Origin: Malaciobacter molluscorum LMG 25693
GTDB lineage: Bacteria; Campylobacterota; Campylobacteria; Campylobacterales; Arcobacteraceae
Assembly: GCF_003544935.1 (NCBI RefSeq)
Contig: NZ_CP032098.1
Coordinates: 1,550,001-1,614,000, forward strand
DNA length: 64,000 nt
Direction of reading: 5' to 3'
The position numbers and the translations under genes are program-made. Below, in pieces: positions 29,118 to 37,258 of this stretch. The notes beneath the pieces are model-generated. The model was not told the DNA's origin and searched no databases. It saw only the letters and a program-made list of their open reading frames with translations. Position 1 is the first letter of the stretch. Every line of letters starts with the position of its first letter.

Positions 29118-30713
29118 ATGTCTAATTTACCTTTAACTCAAAAATCAAAAAATGCCATGGTAGTATCTCCACATCATGCAGCTTCTGATGCAGGATTAGA
29201 AATATTAAAAAAAGGAGGAAATGCAATTGAAGCAACAATAGCAATTGCCTCATCATTAGCAATACACTATCCTCATATGACAGGAATTGGTGGTGATGCA
29301 TTTTGGTTAATATATGACCCAGAAGAAGGTGTAAGTTTTATTGAAGGCTCTGGTTATTCAGGCTTTGATGTAAATATGAATTTATATAAAGATTTGAAAA
29401 CAATCCCATTTAGAGGAAAACTTGCAGCAAATAGTGTTGCAGGTGCTGTTTCATCATGGGATTTAGCTTATAAAAAAAGTAAAGAAATCTGGCAGGGTAA
29501 AATTGATAGTTCTATTCTTGTTCAGGAGGCTGTAAATTCTGCATATGAAGGAATTGTTGTAACACAATCTTTACATGATACATTAAAAGAGAAAAAAAAT
29601 GAATTAATAAAAGATTCTTGCTTTGCAGAAATATATTATCCAAATAATGAAGTACCTAAAATTGGTGAATTATTAGTCCAAGAAAAACTTGGAAAAACTA
29701 TTAAGATTTTAGGAGAAAAAGGTTTTGATGATTTTTACAAAGGAAATATAGCTAAAGATATTGCAGATGATTTTAAAGTAAAAGAGGGTTTAATAACAAA
29801 AAATGATTTAGAAAAACATAATGCGAAATGGCAAAAACCTTTACAAGTAAAAACAAGCAATGCAAAAATATTTAATGCTTCTGCTCCAACACAAGGAGTT
29901 GCTTCACTTATGATTATTGGTTTATTTGATAGATGGGTAAAAAAACTTCCTAAAAAGGACTCTTCAGATCATATTCATTTACTTGTTGAAGCAACAAAGA
30001 TTGCTTTTAAACATAGAAATAAGATGAGTACAGCAGCAACTTCACAAGAGTTACAAGCATGGCTAGAACCAGCATATTTAGATAAATTAAGTGAAGAAAT
30101 AGATTTTCAAAAAGCTGCACCTTGGGGTGAAAATACAGCACCAGGAGATACAACTTGGTTTGGAGCAATAGATTCAAAAGGAAGAGTTGTAAGTGCAATT
30201 CAAAGTATTTATCATGAATTTGGAAGTGGGTTTACTCTTCCTAAAACTGGTATTGTTTGGCAAAATAGAGGTTGCAGTTTTTCTCTAGATTCAACACATA
30301 TTCAATCTTTAGAACCTCATAAGAAACCTTTTCATACCTTAAATCCAGCAATTGCGCTTTTTGATGATGGAAGAGTTATGGCTTATGGAACAATGGGAGG
30401 AGATGGACAGCCTCAAACACAAGCTGCAATTTTTACAAGATATGCATATTATGATGAAGATTTACAAACATCAATAAATAATCCAAGATGGTTATTAGGT
30501 AGAACTTGGGGCAATTCCTCACAAAGTTTAAAATTAGAATCAAGATTTGACGATGAAATCATTGAATACTTAAAACAAAAAGGTCATGATGTTGAGATTT
30601 TAGGAGAACTAGATTCTGCTGTTGGACATGCTGGTGCGTTAGTTTATTATCCATCAAAAAAAATACTAGGTGCATTTGACCCAAGAAGTGATGGAAAAGC
30701 TTCAAACTTTTAA
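29118..30713 (+). CDS. gamma-glutamyltransferase-family Ntn hydrolase
   Basis: 531 residues. N-terminal MVVSPHHAASDAGLEILKKGGNAIEATIA and HYPHMTGIGGDAFWLIYD; the self-processing Thr is in APGDTTWFGAIDSKGRVV, where classical GGTs have TTHYSVVD. No signal peptide, so cytoplasmic, unlike the periplasmic glutathione-cleaving Ggt. This type (YwrD, and HpxW oxamate amidohydrolase) can act on amides other than glutathione. Followed 18 bp later by a TauE-type exporter and divergent from the PLP/RidA operon. Confidence 0.82.
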   Translation: MSNLPLTQKSKNAMVVSPHHAASDAGLEILKKGGNAIEATIAIASSLAIHYPHMTGIGGDAFWLIYDPEEGVSFIEGSGYSGFDVNMNLYKDLKTIPFRGKLAANSVAGAVSSWDLAYKKSKEIWQGKIDSSILVQEAVNSAYEGIVVTQSLHDTLKEKKNELIKDSCFAEIYYPNNEVPKIGELLVQEKLGKTIKILGEKGFDDFYKGNIAKDIADDFKVKEGLITKNDLEKHNAKWQKPLQVKTSNAKIFNASAPTQGVASLMIIGLFDRWVKKLPKKDSSDHIHLLVEATKIAFKHRNKMSTAATSQELQAWLEPAYLDKLSEEIDFQKAAPWGENTAPGDTTWFGAIDSKGRVVSAIQSIYHEFGSGFTLPKTGIVWQNRGCSFSLDSTHIQSLEPHKKPFHTLNPAIALFDDGRVMAYGTMGGDGQPQTQAAIFTRYAYYDEDLQTSINNPRWLLGRTWGNSSQSLKLESRFDDEIIEYLKQKGHDVEILGELDSAVGHAGALVYYPSKKILGAFDPRSDGKASNF

Positions 30714-30731
30714 AATAAGGAAATTTTTTAT

Positions 30732-31538
30732 ATGAATGAATTATTAATTTTAATACCAATATTATTAGGAAGTGGTATCATTGCTGGTTTATTAGCTGGT
30801 CTTCTTGGTGTAGGAGGTGGAATTGTTATAGTTCCTATGTTATACCATATTTTTATGTATATGCATATTGATATTTCTATTGCAATGCCTTTAGCAATTG
30901 GTACATCACTATCTACAATAGTAGTAACATCAATAATTTCAGCAAGATCTCACCACAAAAAAGGTGGTATTGATTGGGAATTATCTAAAAGATGGATTCC
31001 TTTTGTTATATTTGGTGTTTTATTAGGAACAATATCATCAAAATTTATAGATGGATCAAATTTAAAATTTATGTTTGGAGTTTTACTTTTAATAATATCT
31101 ATAAATATGATTGTTAGTAGTTTTAAAACATTAGTAATATCAAATGAACTTCCAGGAAAATTTAGACAATCTATTTTTGCTACATTATTAGGTGGTTTTG
31201 CTTCTATGTTAGGAATTGGAGGAGGAACACTTATGGTTCCTTTATTAACTTTGTTCTCTTTCCCAATTCATAGAGCTGTAAGCACAGCATCAATTTTTGG
31301 TCTAATTATTAGTGTACCTGCAACAATAAGTTATATTATTATAGGATGGAATATAGAAAATTTGCCTATAGCATCAACTGGTTATGTTAATTGGATTGCT
31401 TTCATTATTTTAGTACCTATGACTATGTTTTTTGCTCCATTTGGAGTAAAATTAGCTTATAAACTAAATGTAAAACAATTAAAAATTGCATTTGCAGTAT
31501 TTTTGGCTTGTGTAGGATTAAAAATGGTATTGGTTTAA
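30732..31538 (+). CDS. TauE/SafE-family membrane transporter
   Basis: 268 residues, about eight helices in two repeats, each opening with the family's glycine-rich motif: GLLAGLLGVGGGIVIVPML and GGFASMLGIGGGTLMVPLL. TauE-type proteins move sulfite, sulfoacetate or other organic anions. Coupled with the GGT-family gene, it may export or import the product or substrate of that enzyme. The stop codon lies in a long palindrome. Confidence 0.85.
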   Translation: MNELLILIPILLGSGIIAGLLAGLLGVGGGIVIVPMLYHIFMYMHIDISIAMPLAIGTSLSTIVVTSIISARSHHKKGGIDWELSKRWIPFVIFGVLLGTISSKFIDGSNLKFMFGVLLLIISINMIVSSFKTLVISNELPGKFRQSIFATLLGGFASMLGIGGGTLMVPLLTLFSFPIHRAVSTASIFGLIISVPATISYIIIGWNIENLPIASTGYVNWIAFIILVPMTMFFAPFGVKLAYKLNVKQLKIAFAVFLACVGLKMVLV

Positions 31539-31550
31539 ACCAATACCATT
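31523..31550. terminator. 28-bp perfect palindrome, bidirectional terminator
   Basis: 14-bp arms meeting at 31536/31537, starting AATGGTATTGG and ending CCAATACCATT. It includes the last four codons and stop of the TauE-type gene and precedes the end of the convergent foldase gene. Confidence 0.7.
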
Positions 31551-31561
31551 AGAAGATAGTA

Positions 31562-32461
31562 TTATTTATTTACTATTTTTATAGTTGCTTTATCTTTTAA
31601 TTCTTTGATTTTATTTATTGCCCAAGATTTTACACTTTTTTGAATATATTCATTTTTTACTTTAGTTTTAACGCCTTCAAATGTACTTTTATATTCTGGA
31701 ATATCATTTAACACATAAAATATCTCATATCCAAAATCTGTTTTAATAGGAGTAGTTGAGAAGTAACCTCTCTTTTTATCTTTTAAAATTGGTTTTAATT
31801 TAGCATTTAATACAGAAATTGGCATTTTACCTAAATAACCATGATTATTTTTTGTTGGTGCTAATGAGTATTTTTTTGCTTGAATAGAAAATTCTTGTAG
31901 TTTATCTTTTGCTTTTTCCAAACTATTTATAATTTGAATTGCTAAACTCTTTTTTTCAACAACAATACTTAATAACTCAATCTGAGCTGGAGTATCATAT
32001 TTAAATTTATTACTATAATAGTAATTTTTTAACTCTTTATCACTTGGTTTCATATTCTCAGCTTTTTTATCCAATAAAAAATCAAATGTAAACAATCCTT
32101 TTTTACTCTCTAACTGCTCTTTTGTGTAACCTTTGATTGTTTTTTCTTTTACTATATCTGCTAAACTTGATTTATCACTATTTTTTTTCTTATCTGCACC
32201 TGAACTTAATATATGGGTTAATACCTTTTTATATTTTTCATCATTCACAACATCAGTTGATAAAGCATAATCACTTGCTAATTTTTTCTCAATTAATTTA
32301 TTTATAATACTCTGTTGTATTTTTTTATCTAACGTCTTAAAGTTTTTTGGTGCAACTTCTGTTGTTATATTTTCACCATTTACAATAGCTAATACATCAC
32401 TTGCATAAGTTGATGAGATAAGTGCTGATGCTATAACTATATTACTAATAATCTTTTTCAC
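31562..32461 (-). CDS. periplasmic peptidyl-prolyl isomerase / chaperone (PEB4-SurA-like)
   Basis: 299 residues with a signal peptide (KKIISNIVIASALISSTYA, cleavage before SDVL). Helical N-terminal SurA-like region, then a parvulin domain (about 155-265; NNHGYLGKMPISVLNAKL and TDFGYEIFYVL). PEB4 of Campylobacter, a homologue by layout, folds outer-membrane proteins. Start is GTG at 32461, with AAGGAT five bases upstream. It follows the haoCA terminator. Confidence 0.85.
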   Translation of the reverse strand: MKKIISNIVIASALISSTYASDVLAIVNGENITTEVAPKNFKTLDKKIQQSIINKLIEKKLASDYALSTDVVNDEKYKKVLTHILSSGADKKKNSDKSSLADIVKEKTIKGYTKEQLESKKGLFTFDFLLDKKAENMKPSDKELKNYYYSNKFKYDTPAQIELLSIVVEKKSLAIQIINSLEKAKDKLQEFSIQAKKYSLAPTKNNHGYLGKMPISVLNAKLKPILKDKKRGYFSTTPIKTDFGYEIFYVLNDIPEYKSTFEGVKTKVKNEYIQKSVKSWAINKIKELKDKATIKIVNK

Positions 32462-32522
32462 TCTACATCCTTTAAAAATATTTATATATATAAACTTTCT
32501 ATTTACATATAAAAATATTTAA

Positions 32523-32548
32523 ATAGAAGGAAGTTTCCCTCCTTCTAT
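32523..32548 (-). terminator. terminator of haoCA
   Basis: ATAGAAGGA (32523-32531) and TCCTTCTAT (32540-32548), a 9-bp perfect stem with an 8-nt loop, followed on the minus strand by TTTAAATATTTTT. Confidence 0.7.
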
Positions 32549-32562
32549 CAAATTAAATCTGA

Positions 32563-33912
32563 TTAATCTTCGATTTTACCTGATTTAATTCTTTTATCAT
32601 AAATTAATTTAAGTTCTCTAATATCTTGTTGAACTTCAAATACACCATGCCAGTGAGCATAATCAGGAGCACCCATTAATGCACCTTGTCTCATTCTTCT
32701 ACCTTCATGATGCCATAAATGATACCAGATTTTAAATGCTTTATCAGACCATTTGTCTTTATGCATTAAACCTTTTTTAGTTAATTCATCTATCATTTTT
32801 TTAGCATCTGTTGCATATGTATTATATAATTTTACATGTTTATCTGCCATTGTGAAGAAATTTTTCGTATGTGTTTTTGTATGACAAGATGCACATACTT
32901 GTTCCATTTCACTTCTTGCTGCTTTACTACCTTTTGGATGTCCAGCTAATGCATTACCTTTAGTTATTTTTCCATTTTCATAATCAGCTACAACAGTTTC
33001 ATACCCACCATCTCTTGTTTTAGAAATAGGTGCCCAAATATTCCATTTCAATCTTTTACTTACATTGTGAGTTGTTTTTAAATCACCAATACCACTCATA
33101 TGACAAGTAGCACAAGTTGGTGCTCTATAATCACCTGGTTCCCATGCATCTGGAGCAGAATCATATTTCCATTTACTACCTTCTGCATTAAAGATATGTC
33201 CATGCATTGAATTATTATAGATTTCAATATCTGGATGATCAGGTCCTAAGTGACATGATGCGCATGCTGCAGGTTTTCTTGCTTCTTCAATAGAAAATTT
33301 ATGTCCAGAGTGACATGATTTACAATTACCTACTCCACCATCAGGATAAACATTCCCAATACCATAATTTGGCCAAGTCTCAGCAGTTGGTCTTTTATCT
33401 TTGTCTAATTTAATAATAGAACCATGACATTGCATACATCCAGTTGCTTCAGGTGAATGTTTGAAATCTTTATGATCTCTACCCTCAAAATGTTGCATTA
33501 ATGATTGCATACCTTTTTTAGCTTTTACTTGAATTGCTGCTCTTGCATGACCACTTTGATGAAACTCTTTTACTTCGTTAGGGTGACATCTTTCACATGT
33601 TTTTGGACTAACTAGAGCAGATACAAATATTTCTGTACCTTTTATACCTTTACAGTTTTGCGCTGCCATTGGATTATCTTTTTTAACACTATGACAATCA
33701 ATACAACTTACACCAACGTGTCCATGTCTACTCTCTTTCCAATCATTAACATGACCAGGAGTCATTTTAGCATGACATTCAACACAACTTTTTCCTGCAT
33801 CAGTAAGACCACGATTAACTTTTAAAGTTTTAACATTTGTAACATCTCCTACATTTGCTGCAAATGCTGTAAGTCCTAATGCAAGAAATATAAATAATAT
33901 TCTTTTTAACAT
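32563..33912 (-). CDS. haoA: octaheme cytochrome c of the epsilonproteobacterial hydroxylamine oxidoreductase type, HaoA
   Basis: 449 residues from the second in-frame start (33912), which has AAGGAAG upstream; the longer frame begins at 33957. Signal peptide LKRILFIFLALGLTAFA. Eight CxxCH haem sites at about residues 43, 70, 106, 159, 197, 217, 267 and 340, and the HAO-like C-terminal block WYHLWHHEGRRMRQGALMGAPDY. Epsilon-type Hao proteins are thought to work as reductases (nitrite to ammonium or hydroxylamine) because they lack the tyrosine cross-link of nitrifier HAO. Electron donor is the adjacent HaoC. Whether the Tyr is absent here needs an alignment. Confidence 0.9.
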   Translation of the reverse strand: MLKRILFIFLALGLTAFAANVGDVTNVKTLKVNRGLTDAGKSCVECHAKMTPGHVNDWKESRHGHVGVSCIDCHSVKKDNPMAAQNCKGIKGTEIFVSALVSPKTCERCHPNEVKEFHQSGHARAAIQVKAKKGMQSLMQHFEGRDHKDFKHSPEATGCMQCHGSIIKLDKDKRPTAETWPNYGIGNVYPDGGVGNCKSCHSGHKFSIEEARKPAACASCHLGPDHPDIEIYNNSMHGHIFNAEGSKWKYDSAPDAWEPGDYRAPTCATCHMSGIGDLKTTHNVSKRLKWNIWAPISKTRDGGYETVVADYENGKITKGNALAGHPKGSKAARSEMEQVCASCHTKTHTKNFFTMADKHVKLYNTYATDAKKMIDELTKKGLMHKDKWSDKAFKIWYHLWHHEGRRMRQGALMGAPDYAHWHGVFEVQQDIRELKLIYDKRIKSGKIED

Positions 33913-33937
33913 TTTACTTCCTTTTTGTGTATCAAAT

Positions 33938-34483
33938 TTATTTTTTAATATAATCACCTAATATATGGTGACCAACATTCTTATGACATTCAACGCATTT
34001 TTTGTCTGTTCGTTTCTCAAAATACTCTTTGTGTGCTACAAAGGCTTTAGTATTTCCTGTTGTTGCATTTTCTAAGTTTGTATGACAACTCATACAACCT
34101 GTATCAAAAACAAAACGTTTTGCATGTTTTCTCTTCTCTTCCCAATCAATAGACTTAGGATCTCCAAAGTTTTGTACTCTAAAATCATGTAAGCCTGTTC
34201 TTGCTTTCTCAAAAAGATAATTAGCAAGTGAATCGTGAGGTAAATGACAATCAACACATTTTGCTTGCACTCCATTTGCATTTTTCCCACCGTGAGCATC
34301 AAGATAATACGAATCAGCCATAGGCTGCATTGTATGACACACAGTACAAAATTTGTCGTCTGAAGTTTTGTGTACCCCAACTGCTACACCAAAGGAGAAA
34401 AGTAGACCTATAATACCACCTAAGACAAATATTCCTATAATGAACCATATAGATTTAGCTTTTTTTTCCGTATTACGGGACAT
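33938..34483 (-). CDS. haoC: NapC/NirT/NrfH-family tetraheme cytochrome c, HaoC
   Basis: 181 residues: cytoplasmic start, one membrane anchor (about 12-34; IWFIIGIFVLGGIIGLLFSF), then four CxxCH sites (CTVCH, CVDCH, CMSCH, CVECH). Membrane quinol dehydrogenase that passes electrons to HaoA in the periplasm. AGGAG sits ahead of the ATG. Its 5' leader is unusually long (about 365 nt from the predicted promoter). Confidence 0.92.
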   Translation of the reverse strand: MSRNTEKKAKSIWFIIGIFVLGGIIGLLFSFGVAVGVHKTSDDKFCTVCHTMQPMADSYYLDAHGGKNANGVQAKCVDCHLPHDSLANYLFEKARTGLHDFRVQNFGDPKSIDWEEKRKHAKRFVFDTGCMSCHTNLENATTGNTKAFVAHKEYFEKRTDKKCVECHKNVGHHILGDYIKK

Positions 34484-34855
34484 AAAAACTCCTATTTTTA
34501 TAACTTCGATTAATCAAAGTAAAAAGATGATATTTAAATCATCAAACTTAAAATTCATTCATCAAATAAATAAATTTTGTTAACTTCTTCCATTATTTAC
34601 TTAATATAAATACCAATAAAAAACTCCTCCTTTAAACAAGTATGCTTATATAAAAATTTAATATTAAAATATTAAATTATATTTAGCTTCCTTCTAAAAT
34701 GTGTTACTAGTCCTCTAAAACTAAACTTTAGATATTAAATAGATTATCAATAGAAGATAATTCTATTTTTAAGTAATACATATTTTCTTTATAAATAGTA
34801 ATTATTATTTAAATTTTTCATTAATTTAAAAAATTAATATTATATAAAGATTACT
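34484..34855 (-). other. long haoC leader, no established gene
   Basis: About 370 bp between the predicted haoC promoter and its start. Contents I can see: a strong SD-like AAAGGAGGAG at 34633-34624 with two micro-ORFs (described separately), a short GATGAT...ATCATC hairpin with T-tract (plus-strand 34527-34544), and an 18-bp near-palindrome at 34503-34520 just before the haoC ribosome-binding site. Confidence 0.5.
34555..34633 (-). other. two coupled micro-ORFs with strong Shine-Dalgarno in the haoC leader
   Basis: AAAGGAGGAG at 34633-34624 is the strongest ribosome-binding sequence I noticed here. Seven bases on, TTG (34616) opens a seven-residue frame, MVFILSK, whose TAA overlaps the ATG (34593) of a 12-residue frame, MEEVNKIYLFDE, ending at 34555. 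No separate SD for the second. Could be leader peptides or remnants; unproven. Confidence 0.3.
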
Positions 34856-34897
34856 ATTTTAGCTAAAAGAATAAATAAAAAAATTGACCAAAGTCAA
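34856..34897 (-). promoter_or_regulatory. haoC promoter with Crp/Fnr-type palindrome
   Basis: TTGACCAAAGTCAA at 34884-34897 is a perfect TTGAC-N4-GTCAA palindrome of the Crp/Fnr family. On the minus strand TAAAAT follows after 22 nt (34861-34856), which puts the site centre at -41.5 from a start near 34849: the class II activator position. An alternative -10, TATAAT, lies at 34844-34839. Confidence 0.6.
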
Positions 34898-34977
34898 AAA
34901 AATGATTTTTATTTAAAAAAAGTTAAAATTAAAATATAGATATTTTATTAAGTTTTATTTAATTTTTATAAGAAGAG

Positions 34978-34994
34978 GAGGCACTAAGTGCCTC
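34978..34994 (-). terminator. terminator of thiI
   Basis: GAGGCACT (34978-34985) and AGTGCCTC (34987-34994), 11 bp downstream of the thiI stop; followed on the minus strand by CTCTTCTTATAAAAA, a moderate T-tract. The most GC-rich hairpin in the region. Confidence 0.65.
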
Positions 34995-35004
34995 TATTAA
35001 AAGA

Positions 35005-36480
35005 TTATTTTTCTTTAGGTCTATATACTTTGATATTTGTATAGTTTTCAGAGTCTCTTAAATATTGTCCATGTAATTGGCTTAATATACCTTTATCACA
35101 ATATAAAAGATATTCTTTTTCTAAAGGAAGTTTTTTAAACTCTTTTTTTAGATTATAAAAAGGGATTTTTAATATTTCAACATCTGCTATTTCAAGACAG
35201 TTTTGTCCTTGTCTTATATCTATGATAGTATAGTTTTTACCTGCTATGTCGTTTACAACTTCAAGTTGCCCTACTTCATCATTGATATTATCAACCATTT
35301 TATCGACATAAGTCTCTTTTGAATTTTCAATTGCTTTATCTAATACAGAATAATCAAACTTCTTAGCTTCTTGCTCCATCTTATCAAAAGAACCGTGAGT
35401 TACTGGATTTTTAGATATTACACCACAGTATTCAGGCATAGTTTCTGCAAATCTTCTTGTTCCAATATTTTCTGCAATATCAATAATTTCAGGTTTATTC
35501 ATAGTACAAAGAGGTCTTAATACTAATTTTTTTGTAACTTGGTCAATTAGTGCAAGATTTCTTAATGTTTGACTCGATACTTGAGCAATACTTTCACCTG
35601 TCATTATTGCGTCTATTTTCATATTATCAGCTATTTTACTTGCAGCCATAAACATAAGTCTTTTTAAAGTAACACCCATATAAGACTCATTTGTTGATCT
35701 AAAAATTTCAGTTACTACATCTTCAAATGGAACAGAGATAAAAGAGACTCTATGTGAAGAACCAAACTTATTCCATAAATAATAAGCTACTTGTTTTACT
35801 CCAATTTCATGAGCTACTCCACCAAGATTGAAGAAAATAAAATGAGTTTTTACTCCTCTTTTCATAGTAAGATAACTAGCAACTGTAGAATCAAACCCAC
35901 CTGACATTAAAGATAAAATACTACCTTGTGTTCCTATAGGAAAACCACCTAAACCTTTATGTCGATAAGTAATTATATTTAACTGTTTTTCTATTAGTTC
36001 TAAATTAATAGTAACTTCTGCATCCTTTAATTTCACACCTTTTGTGTCATTATTAGCAAGCATATAACCACCAACAGTTTGTTCTATGTTAGTTGATTTA
36101 AATTCATGTGTACCAGATCTTTTTGCTCTTACAACAAATGTTTTACCTTCTATTTCACCTCCCATAAATTCATTTACTTTTACTTTTATTTCATCTAAAG
36201 TTGAAACATTATCAATTTGAATAGCCTCTAAAACTAACTCTACTCCAGGAGTTTGTATAAGTTTTTGTCTTACTTCATCTACAACTTCAATTGCACATAC
36301 AACTTCAACTTTATCAAAAAACTTTTTTATTGTAATATCTTCTGAGATTTTGTCCATCAAGCTTTTGATATTATTATAGATTTGATTTATCATTTGTCTT
36401 TTTGCTTTTGTCCCTTTTATCATAACTTCAGGGAAAAATTTAACGATAAATTTTTGTGTTTTTAACTGCGTTTTGTCCAT
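35005..36480 (-). CDS. thiI: tRNA 4-thiouridine synthase ThiI with rhodanese domain
   Basis: 491 residues: N-terminal NFLD and THUMP domains (about 60-170), PP-loop ATPase with LMSGGFDSTVASYL, and a C-terminal rhodanese domain with the persulfide Cys in LLYCDKGILSQ. It transfers sulfur to U8 of tRNA and, with the rhodanese domain, can supply thiazole synthesis. Length is close to the E. coli enzyme (482). Monocistronic. Confidence 0.94.
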   Translation of the reverse strand: MDKTQLKTQKFIVKFFPEVMIKGTKAKRQMINQIYNNIKSLMDKISEDITIKKFFDKVEVVCAIEVVDEVRQKLIQTPGVELVLEAIQIDNVSTLDEIKVKVNEFMGGEIEGKTFVVRAKRSGTHEFKSTNIEQTVGGYMLANNDTKGVKLKDAEVTINLELIEKQLNIITYRHKGLGGFPIGTQGSILSLMSGGFDSTVASYLTMKRGVKTHFIFFNLGGVAHEIGVKQVAYYLWNKFGSSHRVSFISVPFEDVVTEIFRSTNESYMGVTLKRLMFMAASKIADNMKIDAIMTGESIAQVSSQTLRNLALIDQVTKKLVLRPLCTMNKPEIIDIAENIGTRRFAETMPEYCGVISKNPVTHGSFDKMEQEAKKFDYSVLDKAIENSKETYVDKMVDNINDEVGQLEVVNDIAGKNYTIIDIRQGQNCLEIADVEILKIPFYNLKKEFKKLPLEKEYLLYCDKGILSQLHGQYLRDSENYTNIKVYRPKEK

Positions 36481-36628
36481 AAATTGAAAACCTTATTTAT
36501 TTTATACGCGCAATTATAACATAAGTGTTTTAAGGTTAAATATTTAATCAAAAAAATAGTAAGTATTTAGTATTATACATCACTTTTAAAACTATTAAAA
36601 ATATTAAAAATATTAAAGGATTTTTAAC

Positions 36629-37255
36629 TTGAAGAAAAGAAATCATATAAAAAAAATATCAGATTACGCAATCGTTGGTGGACTTGGAGCACTTTTAGTT
36701 ACAGGTTTAGTTGGTTGTCAAGATAAAAATAATAATCAACAAACAGAAGATTCAGCTTTTACAAATGCTTCTAAAAAACAAAATGCTTTTGTTGTTATAG
36801 AAGAATTACCTAATAAAGCTGGATATAAAATTGTAGATGAATTTCCAGCAAATAAAACTACAATTGTACTTAGAAAACCTGATGGAAGTGAAAGAATCCT
36901 AACACAAGAAGAGATTGATAAACTTGTAAAGCAAGAAGCTGCAAAAATTGATGCAGGTACTTCACCACTTACAAATCCAGAAATGTCAAATGGTTCAATG
37001 GGTCTTGGAGGGGTATTATTATCTTCAATCGCAGGAGCGATGATTGGTTCATGGATAGGAAATAAACTATTTAATAATCAAAATTATCAAAACCAAAGAA
37101 GAACTCAATATAAATCACCTCAAACATATACAAGATCTCAAGATTCATTTAAAAAAAGTGCTAGCTCTACAAATAGAACTAGTTCAACTAAAAAAAGTGG
37201 ATTTTTTGGAAGCAAGTCTTCATCGTCAACTTCTAGAAGTTTTTTTGGTGGATAA
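36629..37255 (+). CDS. UPF0323-family lipoprotein
   Basis: 208 residues from a TTG start, with AAAGGA eight bases upstream. The N-terminus has a long basic and hydrophobic stretch ending in a lipobox-like LVTGLVGC (Cys30), then a conserved globular part ([24 protein letters not shown]). A glycine-rich segment (about 125-150) and a long Ser/Lys-rich tail ending FFGG follow. Homologues in Campylobacter and Helicobacter are uncharacterised. It lies 3 bp before the glutathionylspermidine-synthase-like gene, an order I recall from Campylobacter. Confidence 0.75.
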   Translation: MKKRNHIKKISDYAIVGGLGALLVTGLVGCQDKNNNQQTEDSAFTNASKKQNAFVVIEELPNKAGYKIVDEFPANKTTIVLRKPDGSERILTQEEIDKLVKQEAAKIDAGTSPLTNPEMSNGSMGLGGVLLSSIAGAMIGSWIGNKLFNNQNYQNQRRTQYKSPQTYTRSQDSFKKSASSTNRTSSTKKSGFFGSKSSSSTSRSFFGG

Positions 37256-37258
37256 TAA

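Noticed and set aside
34503-34520. Near-palindrome before haoC as a second Fnr box
   Set aside because: TTGAT and ATCAA half-sites are not correctly spaced; listed only as a leader element.
34353-34583. 76-aa plus-strand ORF over the haoC start
   Set aside because: Antisense shadow of haoC with no independent support.
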